From: JAIOYV01 sp964388245
GTDB taxonomy: Bacteria; Bacteroidota; Bacteroidia; Bacteroidales; M50B96
DNA length: 61,972 bases
Assembly (NCBI GenBank): GCA_964388245.1
Contig: CAYLZH010000003.1
Span: 1 to 61,972, forward strand
Reading direction: 5' to 3'
Part shown: in pieces, positions 36,252 through 45,100 of the stretch
How positions within the stretch are numbered: position 1 is the first letter of the stretch
Layout: each line of letters opens with the position of its first letter
Position numbers and translations under genes: made by a program
Notes under the pieces: model-generated
Databases searched by the model: none
Seen by the model: only the letters and a program-made list of their open reading frames with translations
What the model was told of the DNA's origin: nothing

Positions 36252-37587
36252 CATCAACCGGCTAGGCTGCCGCAGATTATTCCCCCTACTTTTTATTTTT
36301 ATAGTTTTTTTTTCATCTTGTCACGATGATGTTAACATCATAGGTAAAGATATACTTCCACCGGGCGACGAGCTTTTACTTGGTTTCAACCAGGAAACTA
36401 AAATAAAAAGCTATACAGTATCGGTCGATTCAGTTCTTTCCGACGAGAACCAGTTTAGCTCTGCAAGGCCTCATTGTTTGTTGGGCAGCTATATCGACCC
36501 TGTGTTCGGCTTATCAAAAGCCAGTTTTTTAACACAAATCCGCTTATCTGAAAATGTAGATGATTTCGGAGATAACTTCAAGCTCGACTCGGTTGTTCTC
36601 TACCTGAACCTGGTAAGTATTTATGGAGAAAAACGCCAACATGAAGGTCACGAGATCTTCATTTATCAGTTGAGCGACTCTCTAATTAAGGACAGTACTT
36701 ATTATGCCGACATGGATGTATCAGGATTCTTCGATGAGGAAAATGTGTTGGCACACTTTAACTATACCCCTTCCTATAAAGATACCATCCTGGCTATTCC
36801 ACTCGACCTAAGCCCCTTCGAAACAATTCTGAACGATACCAACAACTACCCTATCAGTAATGAATCATTCCACAATGCATTTATGGGATTGTACTTAACC
36901 TCAACAACTGTCCAGAACATGGGCTCTATTCTATCTTTCAACCTATTAGATGAATCAAGCAAGCTTACACTCTACTATCATAATTACCCCGAATCACCCT
37001 TTATTCCTGCATCGGCCCATTCGCAATTCGATTTTGTGATTAATGAAAAATGCGCTCGTATTAATTTGTTCGATCACGATCATGCTTTAGCCCCAAACCC
37101 AATTCCTCATATCGATGAATATAATGAGAACGACACGCTGATTTATGTTCAATCGATGGGGGGACTTAAAGTTAAATTGGAGTTCCCTGACATTAATGAA
37201 ATACTTGGAACGGATAACATAGTAATTAGTAAAGCAAGGTTGGTAATTCCTGTTCTCGAAAATTCAACAGAAATGTTTTCGCCACCAACAAACTTAAACC
37301 TTAGATATATTACTGATAGTGGCAGCGACGAATACCTTCCCGACCTATACAGCAACGGCGTATTTTATAACGAATATTTCGATGGTGTATACAACACAAC
37401 AATTAATGCCTACGAATTCAATATAGCCATATATGTACAAGACCTGATAAATGGTGGATTGCCGGATAAAGGTATTTATCTAACCCCCTACTCACCCACC
37501 AATGTAACTACACCCAACCGGGTAATCCTGAAAGGAGGAAATGCAATTGACGGAATTAAGGTCTATCTTACCTATGTTATACTTTAG
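36238..37587 (+). CDS. DUF4270 family lipoprotein
   Basis: About 449 residues. A hydrophobic signal ends in FFSSCHDDVNIIGKDILPPG, with the lipobox cysteine followed by the characteristic NxIGKDILP-type sequence of DUF4270. The body is rich in beta strands with repeated DSVVLYLNLVS, LDLSPFETIL and ARLVIPVLENS-type segments, and ends in NRVILKGGNAIDGIKVYLTY, the family's usual C-terminus. It is likely an outer-membrane or surface lipoprotein; the family function is unknown. The ATG at 36238 is chosen over a GTG at 36232. It overlaps the preceding gene by 14 nt, which indicates translational coupling. Confidence 0.85.
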   Translation: MNIININRLGCRRLFPLLFIFIVFFSSCHDDVNIIGKDILPPGDELLLGFNQETKIKSYTVSVDSVLSDENQFSSARPHCLLGSYIDPVFGLSKASFLTQIRLSENVDDFGDNFKLDSVVLYLNLVSIYGEKRQHEGHEIFIYQLSDSLIKDSTYYADMDVSGFFDEENVLAHFNYTPSYKDTILAIPLDLSPFETILNDTNNYPISNESFHNAFMGLYLTSTTVQNMGSILSFNLLDESSKLTLYYHNYPESPFIPASAHSQFDFVINEKCARINLFDHDHALAPNPIPHIDEYNENDTLIYVQSMGGLKVKLEFPDINEILGTDNIVISKARLVIPVLENSTEMFSPPTNLNLRYITDSGSDEYLPDLYSNGVFYNEYFDGVYNTTINAYEFNIAIYVQDLINGGLPDKGIYLTPYSPTNVTTPNRVILKGGNAIDGIKVYLTYVIL

Positions 37588-37750
37588 TTTTCTTATAACC
37601 AAGCTTCAATATTGAAACTTTTGCTAATGATATTACGAATAAAAGGGCTTCTACGATAAAGAAATGGTTTTTTATTCTTTATTTTGTAAAATATAAGATG
37701 ATTGAGCACTTATCATAAATTACTTTGATTGAAATTCAAATTTATATACT

Positions 37751-39586
37751 ATGTGTGGTATTGTAGGATATATTGGAGACAAGGAAGCATATCCAATCCT
37801 GATAAACGGTTTAAAGCGGCTCGAATACAGAGGGTATGATTCAGCCGGAATTGCACTAATCAATTCAAAAACAAACACCTATAAGGTAAAAGGGAAAGTA
37901 AGCGACCTGGAAGAATTTGTTTCAGGTAAAAATATTAGTGGAAAAATAGGAATGGGGCATACACGCTGGGCCACCCATGGCGAACCTAACGATGCCAATG
38001 CCCATCCCCACGAATCGGCAAAAGGAAACTTCATAGTTATACACAATGGGATAATCGAAAACTATGCAACAATAAAGGAATCACTTGTTCAAAATGGATA
38101 TACCTTCCGGAGCGAAACAGATACAGAGGTGTTAGCCAATCTTATTGAATATATCTACGAAGGCGAAAATATTTCTGCCGAAGATGCCGTTCGGTTTGCT
38201 CTTCAGGAAGTTTCAGGCGCATACGCGCTGGTAGTTGTTACAAAAGACGAGAACGACAAGTTGATAGCAGCCAGAAAAGGAAGCCCCTTGGTTATAGGAA
38301 TTGGCGATGGGGAATATTTCCTTGCCTCCGATGCTACTCCCATTATTGAACACACCAAAAGTGTTATATACCTAAACGACAACGACATAGCAGTTATCAC
38401 AAAAAACGAGTTAAGTTTAAAAACCCTGAAAAACGATAAGGTAACCCCAAAAGTTCAAAAACTCGATCTCGAAATCAGTGAAATAGAAAAGGGTGGATTC
38501 GATCATTTTATGCTGAAAGAAATTTTCGAACAACCGCAGACATTGGTGAATACACTTCGCGGGAGAATTTCTTCAGACCTGAAAGATATACATCATGGAG
38601 GCATATCATCGGTATTGCCACAAATAATTAATGCAAAACGACTTATTATTGTAGCTTGTGGTACATCATGGCATGCCGGAATGGTAGGAGAATACCTGTT
38701 CGAGGAGTTTGCCCGTCTCCCTGTCGAAGTAGAGTATGCATCAGAATTCAGGTATCGAAATCCTGTAATTTATAAGGATGATGTTGTGATTGCCATTAGT
38801 CAGAGTGGCGAAACCGCCGATACAATGGCAGCAATTCATCTTGCAAAAGAATCAGGAGCGCTGGTATTGGGAATTTGTAATGTGGTTGGATCCTCTATAT
38901 CACGCGAAACCGATGCCGGAATTTATACCTATGCCGGTCCCGAAATTGGAGTTGCATCAACAAAAGCATTCACCTCTCAGGTTACAGCACTGGCATTTCT
39001 TGCATTACTGGTTGCACATAAACGCGATTCCATCAGTCAGCAAGATTACGAAGAAGTTATTGCCGACCTTGTAGAGATACCTGAAAAAATTGAAAAACTC
39101 CTTCAGAACAACGATGAATATAAACGGATTGCTTCGCTTTATAAGGATGCTGATAACTTTCTGTATCTTGGCCGGGGTTACTTTTTCCCGGTAGCACTCG
39201 AAGGCGCCCTTAAACTAAAGGAGATTTCATATATCCATGCCGAAGGTTATCCTGCTGCCGAAATGAAACATGGCCCTATCGCACTGATTGATGAAAAAAT
39301 GCCGGTTGTAGTAATCGCAGCAAAAGATAAATCGTATGAGAAAATTGTCAGTAACATTCAGGAAGTTAAAGCTCGAAAGGGAATTGTTATAGCTGTTGTT
39401 ACCGAAGGCGATAGTGTTATCAGAAGAATGGCCGACCACGTGCTTGAAATTCCTGATACCGACGAAGCTCTTGCTGCAATACTGGCTGTTGTGCCATTAC
39501 AATTACTCTCATACCATATTGCCGTAATGCGTGATTGTAATGTCGACCAACCCAGAAATCTGGCTAAATCGGTTACGGTTGAGTAA
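37751..39586 (+). CDS. glmS: Glutamine--fructose-6-phosphate aminotransferase (isomerizing)
   Basis: A 611-residue enzyme of standard length. The N-terminal glutaminase has Cys2 as nucleophile in MCGIVGYIGD, followed by RLEYRGYDSAG and GHTRWATHGEPNDANAHPH. Two SIS domains bind fructose-6-phosphate (IIVACGTSWHAGMVGEYLFE, VIAISQSGETADTMAAIHLA, and FLYLGRGYFFPVALEGALKL). The C-terminus DCNVDQPRNLAKSVTVE is invariant in the family. It makes glucosamine-6-phosphate, the entry to peptidoglycan and LPS amino sugars. No glmS ribozyme was seen in the 163-nt upstream gap. A hairpin terminator follows. Confidence 0.98.
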   Translation: MCGIVGYIGDKEAYPILINGLKRLEYRGYDSAGIALINSKTNTYKVKGKVSDLEEFVSGKNISGKIGMGHTRWATHGEPNDANAHPHESAKGNFIVIHNGIIENYATIKESLVQNGYTFRSETDTEVLANLIEYIYEGENISAEDAVRFALQEVSGAYALVVVTKDENDKLIAARKGSPLVIGIGDGEYFLASDATPIIEHTKSVIYLNDNDIAVITKNELSLKTLKNDKVTPKVQKLDLEISEIEKGGFDHFMLKEIFEQPQTLVNTLRGRISSDLKDIHHGGISSVLPQIINAKRLIIVACGTSWHAGMVGEYLFEEFARLPVEVEYASEFRYRNPVIYKDDVVIAISQSGETADTMAAIHLAKESGALVLGICNVVGSSISRETDAGIYTYAGPEIGVASTKAFTSQVTALAFLALLVAHKRDSISQQDYEEVIADLVEIPEKIEKLLQNNDEYKRIASLYKDADNFLYLGRGYFFPVALEGALKLKEISYIHAEGYPAAEMKHGPIALIDEKMPVVVIAAKDKSYEKIVSNIQEVKARKGIVIAVVTEGDSVIRRMADHVLEIPDTDEALAAILAVVPLQLLSYHIAVMRDCNVDQPRNLAKSVTVE

Positions 39587-39609
39587 AATCTGTTCTTTAA
39601 AATATTAAA

Positions 39610-39640
39610 ATGTCGGACCAATCAAATCCGGCATTTTTTT
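39610..39640 (+). terminator. Terminator after glmS
   Basis: ATGTCGGA (39610-39617) pairs with TCCGGCAT (39627-39634), with one G-U pair and a 9-nt loop, and runs straight into seven T. It lies 23 nt after the glmS stop. Confidence 0.75.
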
Positions 39641-39689
39641 ATCCTGTCCGTTTGATAATATGTGAGAATTTATCCTTCGGGAAAATAAT

Positions 39690-39697
39690 TACTTTTG
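39690..39697 (+). promoter_or_regulatory. Candidate -7 box for the MBOAT-SGNH operon
   Basis: TACTTTTG fully matches TAnnTTTG, 21 nt before the ATG at 39719. A GGAGG sequence overlapping its 3' end at 39697-39701 is too far upstream to be an ideal ribosome site. Confidence 0.45.
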
Positions 39698-39718
39698 GAG
39701 GTATAATCGTCCGGGAAT

Positions 39719-41197
39719 ATGCTTTTTAATTCGATTGAGTTTGCAGTTTTTTTACCAGTGGTTTTTGCCATATACTGGTTCCTGCTCAAGAACAAACCCA
39801 GGTCACAAAACATCTTTCTTATACTTGCAAGCTACATATTCTATGGATGGTGGGATTGGCGCTTCCTGTCGCTAATTATTATTTCATCGTTTGCTGATTA
39901 TAAATTAGGACTTTTACTCTTCAAACAGGAAATCAGAAACAAAAGAAAATATCTTCTGTGGCTGAGTTTATTGGTTAACCTGGGAATTCTGGGATTTTTT
40001 AAATACTACAATTTCTTTGTCGATTCACTGGTTGGGGCATTTTCGGGTATTGGAATAAGCTTACATGCGCGAAGCCTGAACGTGATTCTGCCCGTTGGCA
40101 TTAGCTTTTATACTTTTCAAACCTTAAGTTACTCCATCGATATTTTTCGAAAAAAAATTGAACCAACCCGCGATATATTTCAGTTTTTCGCTTTTGTAAG
40201 TTTTTTCCCTCAGTTAGTAGCCGGCCCTATTGAACGGGCTTCACAATTACTGCCACAGTTTGCCCGAAACAGACAGTTTAATTTAATGCAGGCCAAGGAT
40301 GGGATTCGACAGGTATTATGGGGATTTTTCAAAAAAATGGTCATTGCTGATAATGCAGCAAACATTGTTAACCGGGTGTTCGACAACTCTGATGCAATGC
40401 CTCCGTTTATGTTGTGGATGGGGGTAATCTTTTTCGCTTTTCAGATTTATGGCGATTTTTCCGGTTATTCTGATATTGCCATCGGTACTGCCCGCTTATT
40501 TGGTTTCAACCTGACACGCAATTTCAATTTACCATATTTTTCGAAAGATTTTTCTGAATTTTGGCGACGTTGGCATATCTCTCTTTCAACCTGGCTGCGC
40601 GATTATCTCTTTTTACCAGTCAGTTATTCGGCCCTTCGACTTTTCAGGAGCAATACTTTTCTATATATAAAAATTGAAATCTGGGCCTATCTGATTGGTG
40701 TTTTGATAACCTGGTTCCTCGGGGGGCTGTGGCATGGTGCAAAATGGACATTTGTACTATGGGGAACAATTCATGGGTTATTTCTGATTGTTGGCCATTC
40801 CACAAAAAAAATCAGGAAAAAGGCACTTAAAACATTAAAGATCAAAAAAAATAATCGGTTTCTGATGTTCGTACAAATATGTGGTGTGTTTTTGCTCACG
40901 TGCTTTGCATGGGTGTTTTTCAGGGCCGAGAGTATTCAGCAAGCCTTCTCGTATGCATCGGGAATGTTGCAATTCAATAAGTTAAACATTCCGTTTCTGC
41001 CTGTCGAACTAAAAAAGAACATGATATTGTTGGTTATTTTTATTGCTATTGAATATTTGCAACGAAATAAGCAACATGCGCTAAGCATTGAAACACAACA
41101 TGTTTTGTTGCGATGGCTTGGGTATTCAATCACAATCTATGCTATTTTGCTACTTGGAAATTTTAACAAAATTGAGTTTATCTATTTTCAGTTTTAA
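39719..41197 (+). CDS. MBOAT family O-acyltransferase (AlgI-like)
   Basis: A 492-residue polytopic inner-membrane protein. It matches the AlgI/DltB-like MBOAT layout: LPVVFAIYWFLLKNKPRSQN at the N-terminus, NVILPVGISFYTFQTLSYSI, FVSFFPQLVAGPIERASQLL, YGDFSGYSDIAIGTARLFGF, NFNLPYFSKDFSEFWRRWHI and the catalytic histidine region FLGGLWHGAKWTFVLWG. Such proteins pass acetyl groups across the membrane to extracellular polysaccharide, or to other envelope polymers. The next gene, 3 nt downstream, encodes an SGNH-type protein, the usual periplasmic partner that completes transfer. Polysaccharide O-acetylation is inferred; the acceptor is unknown. Confidence 0.92.
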   Translation: MLFNSIEFAVFLPVVFAIYWFLLKNKPRSQNIFLILASYIFYGWWDWRFLSLIIISSFADYKLGLLLFKQEIRNKRKYLLWLSLLVNLGILGFFKYYNFFVDSLVGAFSGIGISLHARSLNVILPVGISFYTFQTLSYSIDIFRKKIEPTRDIFQFFAFVSFFPQLVAGPIERASQLLPQFARNRQFNLMQAKDGIRQVLWGFFKKMVIADNAANIVNRVFDNSDAMPPFMLWMGVIFFAFQIYGDFSGYSDIAIGTARLFGFNLTRNFNLPYFSKDFSEFWRRWHISLSTWLRDYLFLPVSYSALRLFRSNTFLYIKIEIWAYLIGVLITWFLGGLWHGAKWTFVLWGTIHGLFLIVGHSTKKIRKKALKTLKIKKNNRFLMFVQICGVFLLTCFAWVFFRAESIQQAFSYASGMLQFNKLNIPFLPVELKKNMILLVIFIAIEYLQRNKQHALSIETQHVLLRWLGYSITIYAILLLGNFNKIEFIYFQF

Positions 41198-41200
41198 CAG

Positions 41201-42073
41201 ATGAAAAAATTCATTGTAAGGGGTATTGTATTTGTAATCCTGGCTTTTTCGGGCTATGGAATAATTGCCCATATCCGTGTATCTCCCTTGTTTATTGAAT
41301 TCAACAATACACGCAAAGGAGGATGGATTAAAATCCATGAAAGGATCAATCGTAGCAAAGAGAAAAACAGCTTCAAACGGATTTATATTGGCGATAGCGT
41401 AGGAAATCAATTGTTCAATTTCGACTCGGTACCTAATTCGTTATGTTCGAATGCTGCCGTTACTTTGGCTGGCAATTATATTTTAATTGAAAACTTACTG
41501 GTTTCAAATCCTCAAATAGATGAAATAATCCTTGTAAGTGTACCAAATGATATTGGATTTAATTTCGAACAAAAGCTCACCTTTAATAATTTTATCAAAC
41601 CATTTCTTTCGTTTCGGAATCTCAAATATTTCGATGAAATTATTCGAGAAAAACTTTGGACCAAACCCATTAGTTGGCTTTACATTTTTTATGCAATGAA
41701 AATGATACCACTTAACGATATCGACTTCTCATTAAACAATGAGAATCAATTTAATTATCTTGAAGAAATAAAATTGACTTCATTATCGGATATAGCTATC
41801 CACTATATAAAAAAGCTGGATTCTCTTTGCAATAAAAACAATATTCAACTTCAAATAATATCGCCACCTGTTCCAAATCATTGGAAGGATGACACAAACA
41901 ACTGGGACGAAATGCGCGTGCAAATTGATTCATTGGGCCTTTCTGCCATTTTCTCATCATTCCTTGATGACATTAATTATTATCCTGATGAATTTTTTCC
42001 CGATGGATTACATCTGGCAAATCGGCACATTGAGAAAGCTCGGGAAGAATTGTTGGCTAAAATAGTAGATTAG
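41201..42073 (+). CDS. Membrane-anchored SGNH-like protein, probable partner of the MBOAT acyltransferase
   Basis: A 290-residue protein with one N-terminal hydrophobic segment (FIVRGIVFVILAFSGYGIIA). The block I nucleophile serine lies in RIYIGDSVGNQLF (GDS). The late catalytic pair appears in FFPDGLHLANRHIEKARE (DxxH). The block III asparagine region may be VSVPNDIGF. These are the features of SGNH/GDSL hydrolases and of AlgX/AlgJ-type O-acetyltransferases. The gene is 3 nt after the MBOAT gene, so the two are surely co-transcribed and likely form one O-acetylation unit: MBOAT brings acetyl groups across and this protein places them. Overall similarity to named families is low and the call rests on motifs and neighbour. 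Confidence 0.7.
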   Translation: MKKFIVRGIVFVILAFSGYGIIAHIRVSPLFIEFNNTRKGGWIKIHERINRSKEKNSFKRIYIGDSVGNQLFNFDSVPNSLCSNAAVTLAGNYILIENLLVSNPQIDEIILVSVPNDIGFNFEQKLTFNNFIKPFLSFRNLKYFDEIIREKLWTKPISWLYIFYAMKMIPLNDIDFSLNNENQFNYLEEIKLTSLSDIAIHYIKKLDSLCNKNNIQLQIISPPVPNHWKDDTNNWDEMRVQIDSLGLSAIFSSFLDDINYYPDEFFPDGLHLANRHIEKAREELLAKIVD

Positions 42074-42112
42074 CCAGATTGAGAATGTGTTTATGGATAC
42101 AATTTTACTCCT

Positions 42113-42145
42113 CAAAAAAAAACAGGCTGCCCAATCAGACAGCCT
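42113..42145. terminator. Terminator between the SGNH gene and the giant cargo gene
   Basis: AGGCTG (42124-42129) pairs with CAGCCT (42140-42145) around a 10-nt loop. On the minus strand the stem is followed by a run of nine or more T, so it is a strong terminator for the cargo gene ending at 42180. It lies in the convergent gap and could serve both. Confidence 0.7.
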
Positions 42146-42179
42146 ATTAATCAATGTACTAACTAAACAAAATCACATC

Positions 42180-45100
42180 TTATTGGATGCTCATTGCTTT
42201 TGTATCTGTAAATTGTTCGCTAGAGAACTTATAGAAATACGTTCCTGGTGGTAGATTTTTGGTCTCAAACGATACAGTATGTTTTCCAGCCTCGTATTGT
42301 TTCGATACTACATGCTCTACGATTTCTCCCAGTGAGTTGTAAACCACCAACTGTACATCATCTGCTTCAGCTATGTAGAAAGAAATATCAGTAGTTTTGT
42401 TGAATGGGTTTGGACAGTTCTGGTACAACTTGTAAGATCTGACTTTATCCTCAACAATGGTAAGTTTTTCAATTATCGAGATTCCATCTTTAGCATATTG
42501 ATCTTTTCCCTGGAACCAGCTTTCAACCAGGATTTCCTGCTCTATGTTTTGAACATGGTTCCAAAGCTTCAGGCTAAAAGTACCTCCGTTAGCAATACCT
42601 TCGACCTCATTTTTTGTATAACTATCGTCGCCCCATACGGTAATGGCGTTGAAACCATTCTTGTAAACTGTACTACCTATTAATTCACCATTGTTGTTGA
42701 AAACCCCTAGTTCATCGCCAGGCTGGGTTAAAACATCCCAAGCACCTTCTAATATACCCAGGCTCATGTTATGCCCGGTGTTTAATACCTTATTGTATTT
42801 GACAGGTAATTCTATGTCTGAACAAGCCTTTGTTGGTGAAACAGTATTGGACTGGAAAAGGAGGGTATCTGCCTGTGATAGTTTAATTTGATAGCCTTCG
42901 CCCGGAACCATATTTCCTATGGTGTTCAGACCAAATTGAGGCCAGAAAATTAACCCGGCACCACTTTTAATAATAATAACAGAATTGATGATAGGCTGAA
43001 CCACCGTATCAGTTAGCATTGGTGAAGTTCGTAAGTACCCCATAATGCTCCATCCAATAGGTATAGGTACAGGAGTAACTACCGGATTAATAAGTTGACC
43101 TTGCACATCCAATATTGTGTCTGTAGACATTTTTATTTGATAACCCTCACCAATAACAAGGTCCCCAATTGTATTCAATAAAAATTGAGGCCAATATATT
43201 AAGCCGCTACCACTTTTTACAATGGCTACATCACTTGCAATCGAATCAAAAACAACTTCCACATTAGGATCGGCTGGCGAAACATATGTCGAGAATATGC
43301 TCCATCCCAGAGGCAAGTTAATCGTATGAGTAAATATTGAAAATGCATTCAGGCAATCTATGCCACTATTTCCTCCCACAGAGAAAATACTGTTGTCAGG
43401 GTAATTCGGTAAATAGCAAGCAGTACCTGCAAATTCAACTCCTAAAGCTGCTTCATATATTTTCCAGGTAAATGTTTCTCCAGTTTGAAAGCCATCGTCT
43501 TGCCCTGAGGTAGCCCCATATGCTGTCAGGAAAGTTTCAAAACCTGACCAAAAGGTGAATCCACCACATACTTGACTTCCTCCTTGATCAAAGAAAACTC
43601 CTACTAAACTACCAGGTGCTATGTTTGTACCGTCCAGGCTAATGATAGAATTTTGAGCTACCTCAATGGTGTGAGTATATGCAGTTGGTACAACTTCCCA
43701 TCCAGATGGAACAGGGCAAGGTACGTAATAAACATTACTAGTAGTAGTGCTAAATTGGCAGCCATTGTTGTCGTAAATTGTAAGAAAATATACTCCAGCA
43801 TAAATTCCGGTGAGGTCTTCGGTAGTTGCTCCAGTGGACCAAATATACGTATAAGGTGAAGTTCCTCCAGTTACCGTAATATCGATGCTGCCATCGTTGC
43901 CCCCAAGGGCAGAAACTGCCGTTTCATTAACCGAGACAGCTAAGGCAGTTGGTTCCGTAATGCTAACCTGTTCGCTAACTGAGTTTCCGCCTGAATCGTT
44001 TACTGTGACTGTATAGGTGCCTGTTACGAGATTAAATAAATCCTCTGTAGTTGCACCTGTTGACCATAGGTAGGAAAATGGAGGTGTTCCTATCAGATTC
44101 ACTACTTCAAGATCGATCGCACCATTTGCAGCCCCATTACATGAAATCATCGTGGGTGTCAATGTAACAGTATAAGGATTTACTGCTGTGCCTGTGATGG
44201 TAAGTATAAAAGCTCCAAATTCTGATGATGAAGCACCAAATACTTTTACATAATAAGGTGTTCCAGCGTACAATGTTGGAATATCTATTTGCGATTGAGA
44301 ACCACAGGAATTATCATTTGCTGCAATACTCGATCCGGTGCAACTGTTGTATAACTCCAGCTTCGTATCGAAAGAAGAACCACAAAGCGACATTGCTACA
44401 TTATTGTAATCTCCTAAAACATCTAACTGATACCATTTGCTTTCGCCAGAAGCGATGCTATCGGCAATAGCAGGATCGTTCACATATTGGTATAGAGTGG
44501 CTGTTTCGCAGGCCATACCCGGACCATAATTAGTTACTGTATTACACAGAGTATCGTTCAGCGAATATTCATCGATAGTTAAAAGCGTATAAGCGCAAAA
44601 ATCATAAGCTCCATAACTGTTTTGCGTTAAGTTTGCGGTATTCGAAAAGGTATAGAGCAAAGTTGATCCCGGTAAGATGGTGTCACTAATGGTTTCATTT
44701 ACACCCGTACCATTCACTGAAAAGCCTACTGCAAAGTTTGCAATTGGATTTAATCCACTGTTTTCGACTTCAACCGTAACTGTTTCACTATTTGTAAGGT
44801 AGGCACCACTTACCGGAGACACAATGCTTGCGATACCTGCATCGTTTTCAGCACAAATAATTGGGGCATCGCTAACTACGAAAACAGCCTCGTGTATAAT
44901 TCCATCGTTTGAGTTTTTCTGATCAGGAACAATATTGCTGCCTGGCTGATCAAAATTCCAATAGCCCATTAATTCTGAATACTCGGGATGCGAGGGTGCA
45001 ATTGGCTTATCGGCCCACTGAATAATATCAGCCTGAGATAGGCCAGTACCCCAAATTCGTACTTCATCAATTAATCCATTCCAGAACCGGCTACTGTAAT

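Noticed and set aside
37588..37750. Possible glmS ribozyme or riboswitch ahead of glmS
   Set aside because: The 163-nt leader is AT-rich without the conserved ribozyme core, and glmS ribozymes are mainly known from Firmicutes.
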